DNA of 6,476 nucleotides, taken from the NCBI GenBank assembly GCA_033722415.1, contig JAWVZC010000252.1, positions 1-6,476 on the forward strand. The letters run 5' to 3'. The notes beneath the pieces were generated by a model. It had not been told where the DNA came from. It saw nothing but the letters and a program-made list of their open reading frames with translations, and made no database searches. Each line of letters starts with the position of its first letter. Positions within the stretch are counted from its first letter, which is position 1. The position numbers and the translations under genes are program-made. Of this stretch, positions 1-5,387 are shown piece after piece. Origin of the DNA: JAMQKA01 sp033722415 (GTDB lineage Bacteria > Bacteroidota > Rhodothermia > Balneolales > Balneolaceae).

Positions 1-125
1 AGTTATCGGCTCGCTTCGGGGGTGTTGTATTTTATACACTACTTTGGAGTACTTTAAACGAAATTGCTGGTACGGAAAGACGGTCGACGAAAGACCGGAG
101 ACCGGCTGGCTCCACCCGCTCCGAG
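1..125. other. Left flank of the IS110 insertion; no convincing gene
   Basis: No ORF here looks like a known protein. Plus frame 1 is open from the window edge to a TAA at 55-57 and would encode SYRLASGVLYFIHYFGVL. It could be the tail of a gene that starts before the window, but 18 residues are too few to decide. The stretch 77-125 is GC-rich and self-complementary: CGGTC and GACCG arms surround GACGAAA, followed by GGAG/CTCC pairs. It directly abuts the predicted right end of the insertion sequence and is half of the original target site. Confidence 0.35.
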
Positions 126-135
126 GGAATGCTAT
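124..135 (-). other. Predicted right end (RE) and core of the IS110 element
   Basis: Read on the minus strand this is ATAGCATTCC followed by CT, starting 14 bp after the transposase stop codon. The 10-mer is identical to a segment of the putative donor-binding loop (plus coordinates 1257-1266), as expected for a left donor guide that pairs with the opposite strand of the right end. CT is the core dinucleotide known for IS621, so CT at 124-125 is proposed here. The exact cut position is inferred. Confidence 0.6.
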
Positions 136-149
136 GACTTTTTCAAGTT

Positions 150-1175
150 TCAAGCGGCATTTTTCTGCCGGTCAAACCGGGATGTATGATCAGGATCGTA
201 CGGCTCCCGACTGTTCCATATTGCACAGGTAATGGTTATTAGCTTGTTAATTAAATTATTGCGTACCACCGGCCAGGGTTTGCCTTCCTCGAGCTTACGC
301 TGTTTGTAACTGGCAAACCGCTGGTAATGGGTACTAGCTGAACGGGCTGCCAGGGTCATGATCGCACGCATCTCGGCGTGGCCGTGGCCGGACGAGCGGG
401 AGGCCCCTCGCACGGAAGACCCCGAACGATGGCAGTGGGGAGCAAATCCAAAGCGGGAAGCGATCTTCTTGGGATCCAATACTTGTTGCCCGTAAAACAG
501 GATCAGCCACAACCATGCGGTAACCTGTCCCACGCCCGGAATGTCAACCAGGAGCCGGTAATAGCCGGCCAGCTCTTTGTGGGTCTCTATGATCTGCTGA
601 ATGTGGTTTTCCAGAACGGCGATCTGCCGGTCAAACAGGGCTAGTTGCTGGCTCCACATCTGGGTCAACTGCTCAGGCCGATGAGGCTGTTGCCCGGACT
701 GTGTCTGTTTGGTTTGGGTGGCCCTGCGCTGGCGCACCAGCCGCCGTCGTTCCGCGTAGAGCTGCTTTATCCGGTCCAAGGCCGGCTCTGCCGGGCTGGT
801 GATGGTCAGCTGATCGCTAAAGCGGTCGGCATATTCAGCCAGCAACCGGGCATCAAAGCAGTCGTCTTTGCGATGATGCTCGGGGCCTACCTTATCTAAC
901 ACCGTAGTTTTCTCTACGGCACAGGCCCATCCTTGTTGGGCCATGGCCAGCAATAATCGCTTACCATATATCCCGGTATCTTCCAAGCAAAGGACGGTAT
1001 CTTCCAGGGTGCACCCAAAGGCGGACAGCCACTGACTAATCTGCTGGAAGCCCTGCCGGTCATTGCTGCAACGAAGGTGCTCCCCGGCCGGACGCAGCCA
1101 ACAGTCCAGCCGTTTTTTAGAAATATCAATGCCTACGAAGTAGTGAATCGAATCCTGCACTGTTGATGAGCTCAT
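150..1175 (-). CDS. IS110-family DEDD transposase
   Basis: This is the recombinase that moves the element by excision and insertion without a classical DDE mechanism. The N-terminal RuvC-like domain shows D17 in VGIDISKK, E65 in LCLEDTG and D105/D108 in DDCFDARLLAEY, giving the DEDD tetrad. A basic, probably coiled-coil segment follows (about 135-200). The C-terminal transposase_20 domain begins with LLVDIPGVGQVTAW (208-221) and continues through RFGFAPHCHRSG (241-252). S251 in that HRSG segment is the best candidate for the catalytic serine known in this family. The length of 341 aa is normal and no frameshift is visible. The start at 1175 gives MSSSTVQDSIHYFVGID, the usual distance to the first Asp. 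No strong ribosome binding site is seen. Upstream lies the putative bridge RNA, which would guide this protein to donor and target DNA. Confidence 0.95.
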   Translation of the reverse strand: MSSSTVQDSIHYFVGIDISKKRLDCWLRPAGEHLRCSNDRQGFQQISQWLSAFGCTLEDTVLCLEDTGIYGKRLLLAMAQQGWACAVEKTTVLDKVGPEHHRKDDCFDARLLAEYADRFSDQLTITSPAEPALDRIKQLYAERRRLVRQRRATQTKQTQSGQQPHRPEQLTQMWSQQLALFDRQIAVLENHIQQIIETHKELAGYYRLLVDIPGVGQVTAWLWLILFYGQQVLDPKKIASRFGFAPHCHRSGSSVRGASRSSGHGHAEMRAIMTLAARSASTHYQRFASYKQRKLEEGKPWPVVRNNLINKLITITCAIWNSREPYDPDHTSRFDRQKNAA

Positions 1176-1216
1176 AAAAATTGGTCATTTTACCTGCAAT
1201 TCTAATGTGCCAGCAT

Positions 1217-1360
1217 GGTATTACCGGACCTGACTCTGTTACTAGTGTTAGTAACTGGAATGCTATTTAGGCTTGGGTAATACCAACGACCGGAGGAGCT
1301 GATTCCCTCTCTGGAGTCTTGCTCCGGTGTACTCCGTAGCCTTTCTCCGGTCGGCTGGTA
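1217..1360 (-). ncRNA. Putative IS110 bridge RNA (target- and donor-binding loops)
   Basis: The strand is read in the transposase direction. The first stem-loop pairs 1345-1360 with 1281-1295 (TACCA..CGACCGGAG against its complement, one small bulge). It encloses an inner GGAG/CTCC hairpin (1313-1316/1322-1325) and the segment GGAGTACA (1335-1328). The second stem-loop pairs GGTATTACC (1284-1276) with GGTAATACC (1225-1217), a perfect 9-bp stem. It encloses ATAGCATTCC (1266-1257), a 7-bp GTTACTA/TAGTAAC hairpin (1255-1249/1244-1238) and TAACAGAGT (1241-1233). The order matches known bridge RNAs: target-binding loop first, donor-binding loop nearest the transposase. The three enclosed segments match the flank and the two ends of the element. 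The outer stems share 1281-1284, so those four pairs compete. The true RNA ends are not visible; about 1200-1370 is plausible. Confidence 0.72.
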
Positions 1361-1408
1361 TTTTAAAAATGGCAACATCGATTACCATTCTCAAAGAACA
1401 GGTAAGTC

Positions 1409-1425
1409 TAACAGAGTTGTACTCC
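1409..1425 (-). other. Predicted left end (LE), core and left target flank
   Basis: Read on the minus strand, the left flank GGAGTACA (1425-1418) abuts ACTCTGTTA (1417-1409). The flank 8-mer is identical to a segment of the putative target-binding loop (1328-1335). The second 9-mer is the complement of TAACAGAGT in the donor-binding loop (1233-1241). Two CT dinucleotides here (1416-1415 and 1414-1413) are both possible cores. The meeting of a target-guide match with a donor-guide match at one point is the pattern expected for the junction between host DNA and the left end. Confidence 0.6.
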
Positions 1426-1458
1426 CGCCTAATGAGCACTACCCTGTAAACTGAAAAT

Positions 1459-1500
1459 CGGGGGTCCGGGGTCCCGAAACTTTCGGGATCAATACCCCCG
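1459..1500. repeat. Nested inverted repeat (hairpin)
   Basis: The outer arms CGGGGGT (1459-1465) and ACCCCCG (1494-1500) pair perfectly. Inside them TCCCGAAA (1472-1479) and TTTCGGGA (1481-1488) form a perfect 8-bp arm pair around a single C. There is no T-tract directly after the outer stem; GAGTTTTT follows a few bases later (1503-1510) on the plus strand. It may be a dispersed palindromic repeat or a transcription terminator. No plus-strand gene ends here within the window, so a repeat is more likely. Confidence 0.55.
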
Positions 1501-1532
1501 GTGAGTTTTTCCCAAAGGGATCCCTATGGGAG

Positions 1533-1558
1533 GTTACTTTTGCCCAGTCAAAAGTAAC
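1533..1558. repeat. Perfect 10-bp inverted repeat, GTTACTTTTG type
   Basis: GTTACTTTTG (1533-1542) and CAAAAGTAAC (1549-1558) flank CCCAGT. Sequences with this GTTACTTTTG/CAAAAGTAAC pairing are common between genes in Bacteroidota-like genomes, from memory. Just upstream is the palindrome AGGGATCCCT (1516-1525). The hairpin lies about 30 bp beyond the stop of the minus-strand GIY-YIG gene and could also help stop its transcript, but there is no clear T-run. Confidence 0.5.
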
Positions 1559-1583
1559 AAGGAATAAAGTAATCACTAATTTA

Positions 1584-1607
1584 CACAGATTACCTGTGTT
1601 CTATTAG
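1584..1607. repeat. Dispersed repeat copy (GTGTTCTATT type) at the GIY-YIG 3' end
   Basis: This plus-strand stretch contains TGTGTTCTATTA (1595-1606). The same 12-mer recurs exactly at 1949-1960, and its 10-base core GTGTTCTATT recurs at 2721-2730. The last codons and the stop (1590-1592) of the GIY-YIG gene lie inside this copy. On the minus strand it reads TAGAACACAGG, part of the CACGGAT/CACAGAT repeat family scattered through the window. Confidence 0.6.
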
Positions 1608-1838
1608 CTCCTCTTTCTTTTCTTTGGGTAGTTGCTTAATACGGTACTCCCTTCGGCAGGCCTCGGAGCGGTCGGGGTGCTCCTCCACAAAGACCACCTT
1701 CCGGGGTTCATGAATACGAAGGTACTTAGCCCCCTTGCCCTCGCGGTGCTCGTGCCACCGACGAATGAGGTTGCTCGTACACCCCGTATACAGGCTGCCG
1801 TTCGAGCAGCGTATCATATAGACAAACCAGCTATTCAT
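1590..1838 (-). CDS. GIY-YIG nuclease domain protein, UPF0213/YhbQ type
   Basis: A single small GIY-YIG domain of 82 aa, the usual size for stand-alone UPF0213 proteins. The signature is split as V6-Y7 in FVYMIRC and L16-Y17-T18-G19 in SLYTGCTSNL. R27 in the following helix (LIRRWHEH) is the expected catalytic arginine. The family-typical GKGAKYLR (34-41) is present, and E64 in RREYRIKQL is the likely metal-binding glutamate. The family is predicted to cut DNA; its biological role is mostly unknown. The start at 1838 puts the first motif at residue 6, as in relatives. Both ends of the gene lie next to inverted copies of a dispersed repeat (1584-1607 and 1836-1886), and the last residues EHR come from repeat sequence. 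It stands alone, transcribed away from the membrane-protein gene. No strong ribosome binding site is visible. Confidence 0.9.
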   Translation of the reverse strand: MNSWFVYMIRCSNGSLYTGCTSNLIRRWHEHREGKGAKYLRIHEPRKVVFVEEHPDRSEACRREYRIKQLPKEKKEELIEHR

Positions 1839-1886
1839 TTTAAATGGAACACGGATTACCGCAGAATATGCGGAGATACACGGTTA
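1836..1886. repeat. Dispersed CACGGATTACCGC-type repeat at the GIY-YIG 5' end
   Basis: The plus strand shows TGGAACACGGATTACC, then GCGGAGATACACGG. It is a degenerate series of short xCGGAT/xGCGGA units, spaced by roughly ten bases. On the minus strand the proximal part reads CCGTGTTCCATT, matching the GTGTTCTATT copy at the other end of the GIY-YIG gene except for one transition, but in inverted orientation. It forms the whole 5' region of that gene. Confidence 0.55.
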
Positions 1887-1920
1887 ATAATTATGTGTAG
1901 GAGATTAATGTAACAAATCT

Positions 1921-1975
1921 GCGTGAACCTGCATTGCTCGCGGGCATCTGTGTTCTATTAAGTCATCCGTGGTCC
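1921..1975. repeat. Dispersed repeat copy with TGTGTTCTATTA
   Basis: This holds an exact second copy of TGTGTTCTATTA (1949-1960), preceded by GCGTGAACCTGC and followed by CATCCGTGG, all in the style of the CACGGAT/CGCGGAT family. It lies between the divergent GIY-YIG and membrane-protein genes. Copies in this gap may carry or replace promoter sequence; no standard promoter could be picked out. Confidence 0.5.
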
Positions 1976-2052
1976 ATAAGAAACTTTAGGGAATGAACAT
2001 ATCTCCCGGAATTTCTAAGCTGGTAGTGTACACCGCAACGAACGAGAACCCG

Positions 2053-2544
2053 ATGAAACGCTCAAAAACCGCCCTCTCCCTACTCCTTCTCCTATTCCTT
2101 TTCATGCTCCTTTCCAGCGCCTCGTATGCTCAGATAATAGAGACCAAAAGAGACAACTACTATGTTCAGAATAAGAAACTGAAAATTTCAGAAGTCATGG
2201 ATCTGATGAAGCCCTACCCTGAAATCCATAAGATGATGCGATCCGGAGTAGCAACAGCTTATCTGTCGATTCCCGTAACCCTCGGGGGTATTTCCCTGAT
2301 TATGGCCGGAGTGATTGAGAACATGGATTTTTTCGAACCTGAAGCTGAAAAAAATTATACCCTGGTTGCAGTGGGATCGGGATTGACTCTTGTAGGACTC
2401 ATCATGGGGACCTCCGGCCGTTCGCAGAGAAGAAGGGCGGTAGAACTTTATAATTACGAAAGCAGAGGTACCTTCCAATCGCCCATTAAAACCTTACGGT
2501 TCGAAGCCACCGGCACCGGTATCACAATGAAGATTGCCTTTTAA
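2053..2544 (+). CDS. Exported hypothetical protein with two hydrophobic segments
   Basis: I do not recognise a named function. From ATG 2053 the protein has 163 residues. It opens with a clear signal peptide (MKRSK, then a Leu/Phe-rich core, then SSASYA) with likely cleavage after A26 before QII. A short polar region follows (about 27-63, including KLKISEVMDLMKPYPE). Two hydrophobic segments come next, at about 65-88 and 102-120. A basic RSQRRR stretch precedes AVELYNYE (129-136). Small Bacteroidota envelope proteins with a 'step-M' lead, two helices and an [A/S]xELYN tail are familiar to me as a loosely conserved uncharacterised group, so this may belong there. An in-frame ATG at 1993 would add 20 residues before the signal peptide; 2053 is preferred because the signal peptide then starts at the N terminus. 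The gene ends facing the peptidase gene. Confidence 0.75.
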   Translation: MKRSKTALSLLLLLFLFMLLSSASYAQIIETKRDNYYVQNKKLKISEVMDLMKPYPEIHKMMRSGVATAYLSIPVTLGGISLIMAGVIENMDFFEPEAEKNYTLVAVGSGLTLVGLIMGTSGRSQRRRAVELYNYESRGTFQSPIKTLRFEATGTGITMKIAF

Positions 2545-2550
2545 AGCATT

Positions 2551-2638
2551 TATTTAGCCGCAGATCCGCCAGAAGGCGGACAGGTTTTACACAGATTTTT
2601 TTGGAACACGGAGGCCGCGGAAATGGCGGGTTTTCACA
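2551..2638. repeat. Repeat block with TCCGCC hairpin
   Basis: A perfect 6-bp hairpin TCCGCC-AGAA-GGCGGA lies at 2565-2580, followed by ACACAGATTTTTTTGG and GGAACACGG units of the same dispersed family as at 1584 and 1836. The T-run at 2594-2601 comes 14 bp after the hairpin, too far for a textbook terminator. The block lies 3' of the membrane-protein gene. Confidence 0.5.
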
Positions 2639-2690
2639 GGTTTATATATGTAAAGCTTTGCATTATGTATATGAGACACATAAATAAACC
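2639..2690. terminator. AT-rich inverted repeat between convergent genes
   Basis: GGTTTATATATGT (2639-2651) pairs with ACATAAATAAACC (2678-2690) at 12 of 13 positions, around a 26-base loop. It lies between the ends of the plus-strand membrane protein (stop 2544) and the minus-strand peptidase (stop 2726). That is where a bidirectional stop signal would be useful. The stem is AT-rich and lacks a following T-tract, so the terminator role is only a suggestion. Confidence 0.3.
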
Positions 2691-2731
2691 CGCGTAACTC
2701 CGCACCATTCGCGTAAATCCGTGTTCTATTT
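2690..2731. repeat. CGCGTAA/CCGTG dispersed repeat at the peptidase 3' end
   Basis: The plus strand reads CCCGCGTAACTCCGC, then CGCGTAAATCCGTG, then TTCTATTTAG. GTGTTCTATT (2721-2730) matches the cores at 1597 and 1951. The stop codon of the S9 peptidase (2726-2728) falls inside this copy, as happens at the GIY-YIG gene. Confidence 0.55.
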
Positions 2732-4822
2732 AGTCGGAAGTTCAATCTCCTCATTCCAGAGGTACTTACCGAACCACTGCCAGTTGTGCCACATCGCCGC
2801 CAGGCGCTCTTTCGGCTTGGTGATGCCGTGTCCAAAGCCCTCATACACAATCAGCTTCGCATCCACGCCCATATCCTGCAGCCCCTGCAACAGCTCATAG
2901 GCATTGGGGATCGGCACGCGCCGGTCGTTCTCCCCGTGCTGTATCAGCGTTGGCGTCGTGGCATTGTTGATATACGTCATCGGTGAGGTCTTCTCATAAA
3001 TATCCATATCCTCCCAGGGCGTAGCCTTCAGGTACTGACGGGTGAAAGGATGGATATCCGTATTTACATAGTAGGTCACCCAATTCGAAATCCCAGCCCC
3101 TACGCTGGCCGCATCAAAGCGGTTTGAGTACGTGGCAAGAAAGGCCGAGATATACCCGCCCTGGCTCCATCCCATCGTGCCCAGCTTGGTGGTATCAATG
3201 AGCCCCTCTTCCGCCAGGTGATCCACGCCCGACAGTACATCCCACGCATCTCCCACGCCCAGGTTGCGCACGTTCAGCGAGCGAAACTCCTCCCCATAAC
3301 CGGCCGACCCGCGATAGTTCGGGCGCAAGACCAGCGCCCCCTTGTTCACCCACTGCACGATGGGATAGACATAGGCCGGGGCAGGATCCGGCAGGGAGAT
3401 ACCCGTGGGCCCGCCGTGAATGGCTACCAGCAAGGGATATTTTTTGGAGGGATCATAATCCTGAGGCTTGTGCAGCACCCCTTCGATGACGGCCCCGTCT
3501 TTGCTCTCCCAGGAGATGACCTCACTCTGCACCGTGGCCCAGCCGGTCAGCTGGCTGTTATAGTCGGTCAGTTTGCGCAATTCGAAATTCCCGGTGCTGC
3601 CCAGGTACACTTCGTTCAGCTCGTCCCCGTCGCGCCCACGAATGGCTACCCGCTTCCCGTCATCCGAGATCGATACATCATAGATCAGTCGCTTGCCGTC
3701 ATACACCTGCGACACCTCCCCATTCTCAGGGTTCAGCAGAAGCAGCGGACGTGTCGTCTTCCGGTAGGCCGTGGCATAGATGCCCTGCTCCGTCCAGGTG
3801 AAGCTGTTCAGGTTTTCATCAAAACCGGCCGCCACCTCCCGGGTGTTGCCGCTCTCCAGGTCATAGATGAAGTAGCGGTTGTTGGTAAAGAAGTTGGTGC
3901 TGTCGTTATCCACGCTGCTGACATAGAGAAAGGCATCACCTTCCGGTGACCACTCCAAAAAGGAATCGGCCGATTCGTTATCCACCAGGGTAGTGATCTC
4001 TTCCGTCTCGGGATCGTACAGCGAGATATCCGACCGCAGGAAACTGGTAATGATGGGATCGGGCTGGTGATTGATAATGATCTTGCTGCCGTCGGGTGAC
4101 CAGGCCCCGCCCGTAATCGTAAACTCCGCATCCTCCAGGTGGGCTTTCACCTCCGGGGCCTCCGGACAGGTGGTGTAGGTGGTATCCTGCATGCAGGGCA
4201 CCGGCTCGTTCATGGCGTAGTGCGGATCAAAAGCAACCGTGTAGAGACGGGTCAACCGGTAATCCTCATTGTCTACAGCATAGTCGCCATAGCGCTCCTC
4301 GATGGTTTTCTCCTCCTCGGAGGGCTCATCCTGCACCCTGAAGGCAAGGGTGCTGCCGTCCGGGGAGAGCTCAAAACCTTGCACGCTCTTGTCGATGTAC
4401 ATCAGCGGATGCGCTTCCCCGCCTTCCGGATTGATCACAAAGATGCGGCTCTTATCTCCCAGGCTCCGCTGAAACAGGATCCACCGGCCATCGGGCGACC
4501 AGGCCGCCGATGAGCTGCTCCCATCCACATTGTTGGTGAGCTGAAATGGCTTATTCCCATTTTTGGAAAGCCAGAGCTCTGAATCGTAGCGGTTGTCGTC
4601 CCACTCCACTGCTCCGGACCGATACAATACATGCCGCCCGTTTGGGGAGATCCGCACATCCGACGGACCCTTTAGAGAGAGCACTTCCTCAAAGGTAGGG
4701 TTGTGGAGCTCCCCGCCACCCAGCTGGGCTAAGGCCGACAGATTCATGACCAGGACCAATCCCGGCAACAAGGTTAGAGATAACAGCGCAGTTCGGACTT
4801 TTTTCAAAAGTGTTTGCATCAT
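2726..4822 (-). CDS. Secreted S9 family serine peptidase (prolyl-oligopeptidase-like)
   Basis: An exported peptidase of the prolyl oligopeptidase/dipeptidyl peptidase IV clan, expected to trim peptides in the periplasm or outside the cell. Residues 1-32 form a signal peptide ending LSALA before QLGGG. Residues about 40-430 make the beta-propeller, with PD40-type motifs DVRISPNGRHVLY (55-67), AAWSPDGRWILF (106-117), FELSPDGSTLAF (150-161), GAWSPDGSKIII (239-250), LEWSPEGDAFLY (289-300) and VSISDDGKRVAI (383-394). The C-terminal alpha/beta-hydrolase has VAIHGGPTG (466-474), RPNYRGSAGYGE (500-511) and the nucleophile elbow GWSQGG with S553. D633 is in HGENDRRVP and H665 in GFGHG, completing the triad. 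C210 and C219 could form a disulphide. The length of 698 aa is usual and the gene is intact. The start MM at 4822-4817 begins a good signal peptide; no strong ribosome binding site precedes it. Exact substrate specificity cannot be read from the sequence. Confidence 0.95.
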   Translation of the reverse strand: MMQTLLKKVRTALLSLTLLPGLVLVMNLSALAQLGGGELHNPTFEEVLSLKGPSDVRISPNGRHVLYRSGAVEWDDNRYDSELWLSKNGNKPFQLTNNVDGSSSSAAWSPDGRWILFQRSLGDKSRIFVINPEGGEAHPLMYIDKSVQGFELSPDGSTLAFRVQDEPSEEEKTIEERYGDYAVDNEDYRLTRLYTVAFDPHYAMNEPVPCMQDTTYTTCPEAPEVKAHLEDAEFTITGGAWSPDGSKIIINHQPDPIITSFLRSDISLYDPETEEITTLVDNESADSFLEWSPEGDAFLYVSSVDNDSTNFFTNNRYFIYDLESGNTREVAAGFDENLNSFTWTEQGIYATAYRKTTRPLLLLNPENGEVSQVYDGKRLIYDVSISDDGKRVAIRGRDGDELNEVYLGSTGNFELRKLTDYNSQLTGWATVQSEVISWESKDGAVIEGVLHKPQDYDPSKKYPLLVAIHGGPTGISLPDPAPAYVYPIVQWVNKGALVLRPNYRGSAGYGEEFRSLNVRNLGVGDAWDVLSGVDHLAEEGLIDTTKLGTMGWSQGGYISAFLATYSNRFDAASVGAGISNWVTYYVNTDIHPFTRQYLKATPWEDMDIYEKTSPMTYINNATTPTLIQHGENDRRVPIPNAYELLQGLQDMGVDAKLIVYEGFGHGITKPKERLAAMWHNWQWFGKYLWNEEIELPTK

Positions 4823-5059
4823 CAGAGATTCGGTAAATGGTGACGGTTTTATAAAAGCGTTGCGAATGGCAAGTAACTAAATTTTCAGCTGGAATGGAAC
4901 CCCGGCTATAGGCCGGTTCAGAAGCAAGTGCTGTAATGGAACGCGGATGCCACGGATAGGACGGGGTGGCACTGGTTTTAATGGTATAATTGTCCCTTTT
5001 TGATTTGCTAGGTGGTCTTTTGAAGAGCTGACGCCGGTGTGCTTCAGGACCAGTCTGAC
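4823..5059. other. Intergenic region upstream of the peptidase
   Basis: There are no supportable genes. The first part should hold the promoter and leader of the minus-strand S9 gene. A TATAAAA-like element (plus 4850-4856, TTTTATA) is present, but no well-spaced partner could be assigned. At 4937-4960 a degenerate dispersed-repeat copy occurs (GGAACGCGGATGCCACGGAT), of the same family as around the GIY-YIG gene. Confidence 0.4.
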
Positions 5060-5091
5060 ACACCTCCAAGGTTTTGAAACCTTGGAGGTGT
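5060..5091. repeat. Perfect 15-bp palindromic hairpin (CACCTCCAAGGTTT type)
   Basis: The arms 5060-5074 and 5077-5091 are perfect complements around a 2-base centre (TG). The core is ACCTCCAAGGTTT paired with AAACCTTGGAGGT. A pyrimidine run, TTCTTCT, follows on the plus strand. No plus-strand gene ends nearby, and on the minus strand no T-run follows, so I read it as a dispersed palindromic repeat rather than a terminator. Similar CCTCCAAGG/CCTTGGAGG palindromes are frequent in Bacteroidota-like genomes, from memory. Confidence 0.6.
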
Positions 5092-5214
5092 TCTTCTAAT
5101 CAGCAAGGCGCTGCCCCCTACCGATAAATCACTTGTTTACGGACATGCCCGCTTTCCCTTATAAATTGCCCTCCAATCCACGAAAACGCTGATCCCCAAG
5201 GCCCCGGAAAAAAT

Positions 5215-5302
5215 ATCCCTATCTTTTGGGTAAAAGATCACTATGTATTACCCGAAACATCACTATGTTTTGGGGAAAACATCATTATGTTTATTGGTAG
5301 GA
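5215..5302. repeat. Four tandem units of 22 bp (ATCACTATGT array)
   Basis: Units start at 5215, 5237, 5259 and 5281. The two central units begin with the identical ten bases ATCACTATGT; the fourth begins ATCATTATGT, and the first is ATCCCTATCT. Unit 1 (5215) and unit 3 (5259) agree at 18 of 22 positions, and units 2 and 3 at 16 of 22. Inverted symmetry is overlaid: ATGTTTT-GGGG-AAAACAT (5265-5282) is a perfect 7-bp dyad across a unit boundary. TTTTGGGTAA (5224-5233) is nearly complementary to TTACCCGAAA (5248-5257). The exact 22-bp spacing is about two helical turns. The array lies about 85 bp downstream of the HNH gene stop. Binding sites for a DNA-binding protein or a minisatellite are both possible. 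Confidence 0.7.
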
Positions 5303-5387
5303 CCAGTGATGGATACGGGAAGACTAAGTTAGAATTACTATCCTCTCTATTGGTTTATTTTGAAAAGTTCTTACACATAACAAAGAT

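Larger units (their letters stand above)
126..1414 (-). mobile_element. Complete IS110-family insertion sequence with bridge-RNA region
   Basis: This element of about 1.29 kb holds one DEDD transposase, a roughly 240-bp non-coding region upstream of it, and a short 24-bp tail after the stop codon. That is the architecture of the IS110 group, where the bridge RNA lies 5' of the transposase. No terminal inverted repeats are visible, as expected. The ends were placed by matches between guide-like segments of the RNA region and the flanks. ATAGCATTCC in the RNA recurs just after the transposase stop (126-135), and TAACAGAGT in the RNA is complementary to the other end (1409-1417). A CT dinucleotide, read on the minus strand, occurs next to both matches (124-125 and 1415-1416 or 1413-1414) and is the likely recombination core. 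The ends are uncertain by about 1-3 bp. The intact transposase suggests the element could still be active. Confidence 0.8.

Noticed and set aside
45..51. GGAGTAC on the plus strand, resembling the IS110 left target guide
   Set aside because: It is a 7-base match without a following core or a right-side match; a chance hit is likely.
44..232. 62-codon plus-strand ORF across the IS right end
   Set aside because: It crosses the predicted element boundary and overlaps the transposase C terminus on the other strand; the composition is not protein-like.
126..1414. Terminal inverted repeats of the insertion sequence
   Set aside because: None were found at the proposed ends, which agrees with the IS110 group; the internal inverted repeats belong to the RNA stems.
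3218..3949. 243-codon plus-strand ORF opposite the peptidase
   Set aside because: It is an antisense shadow of the high-GC S9 gene, rich in His, Arg, Gly and Pro with no motif. The S9 frame shows propeller and catalytic motifs throughout.
4845..4875. Promoter of the S9 gene (TTGCCA plus TATAAA on the minus strand)
   Set aside because: The spacing between the boxes is about 13 bp, too short for the usual sigma-70 arrangement, and the Bacteroidota TAnnTTTG box is not seen at a proper distance.
4689..5069. 126-codon minus-strand ORF upstream of and overlapping the peptidase start
   Set aside because: It overlaps the peptidase signal-peptide region in another frame and has no recognisable motif; part of it is repeat sequence.
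5060..5091. Strong hairpin as a rho-independent terminator
   Set aside because: No plus-strand gene precedes it, and on the minus strand no T-run follows. It fits a dispersed palindrome better.
5215..5302. CRISPR array
   Set aside because: The units are directly tandem with no unique spacers between constant repeats, and there are no cas genes.
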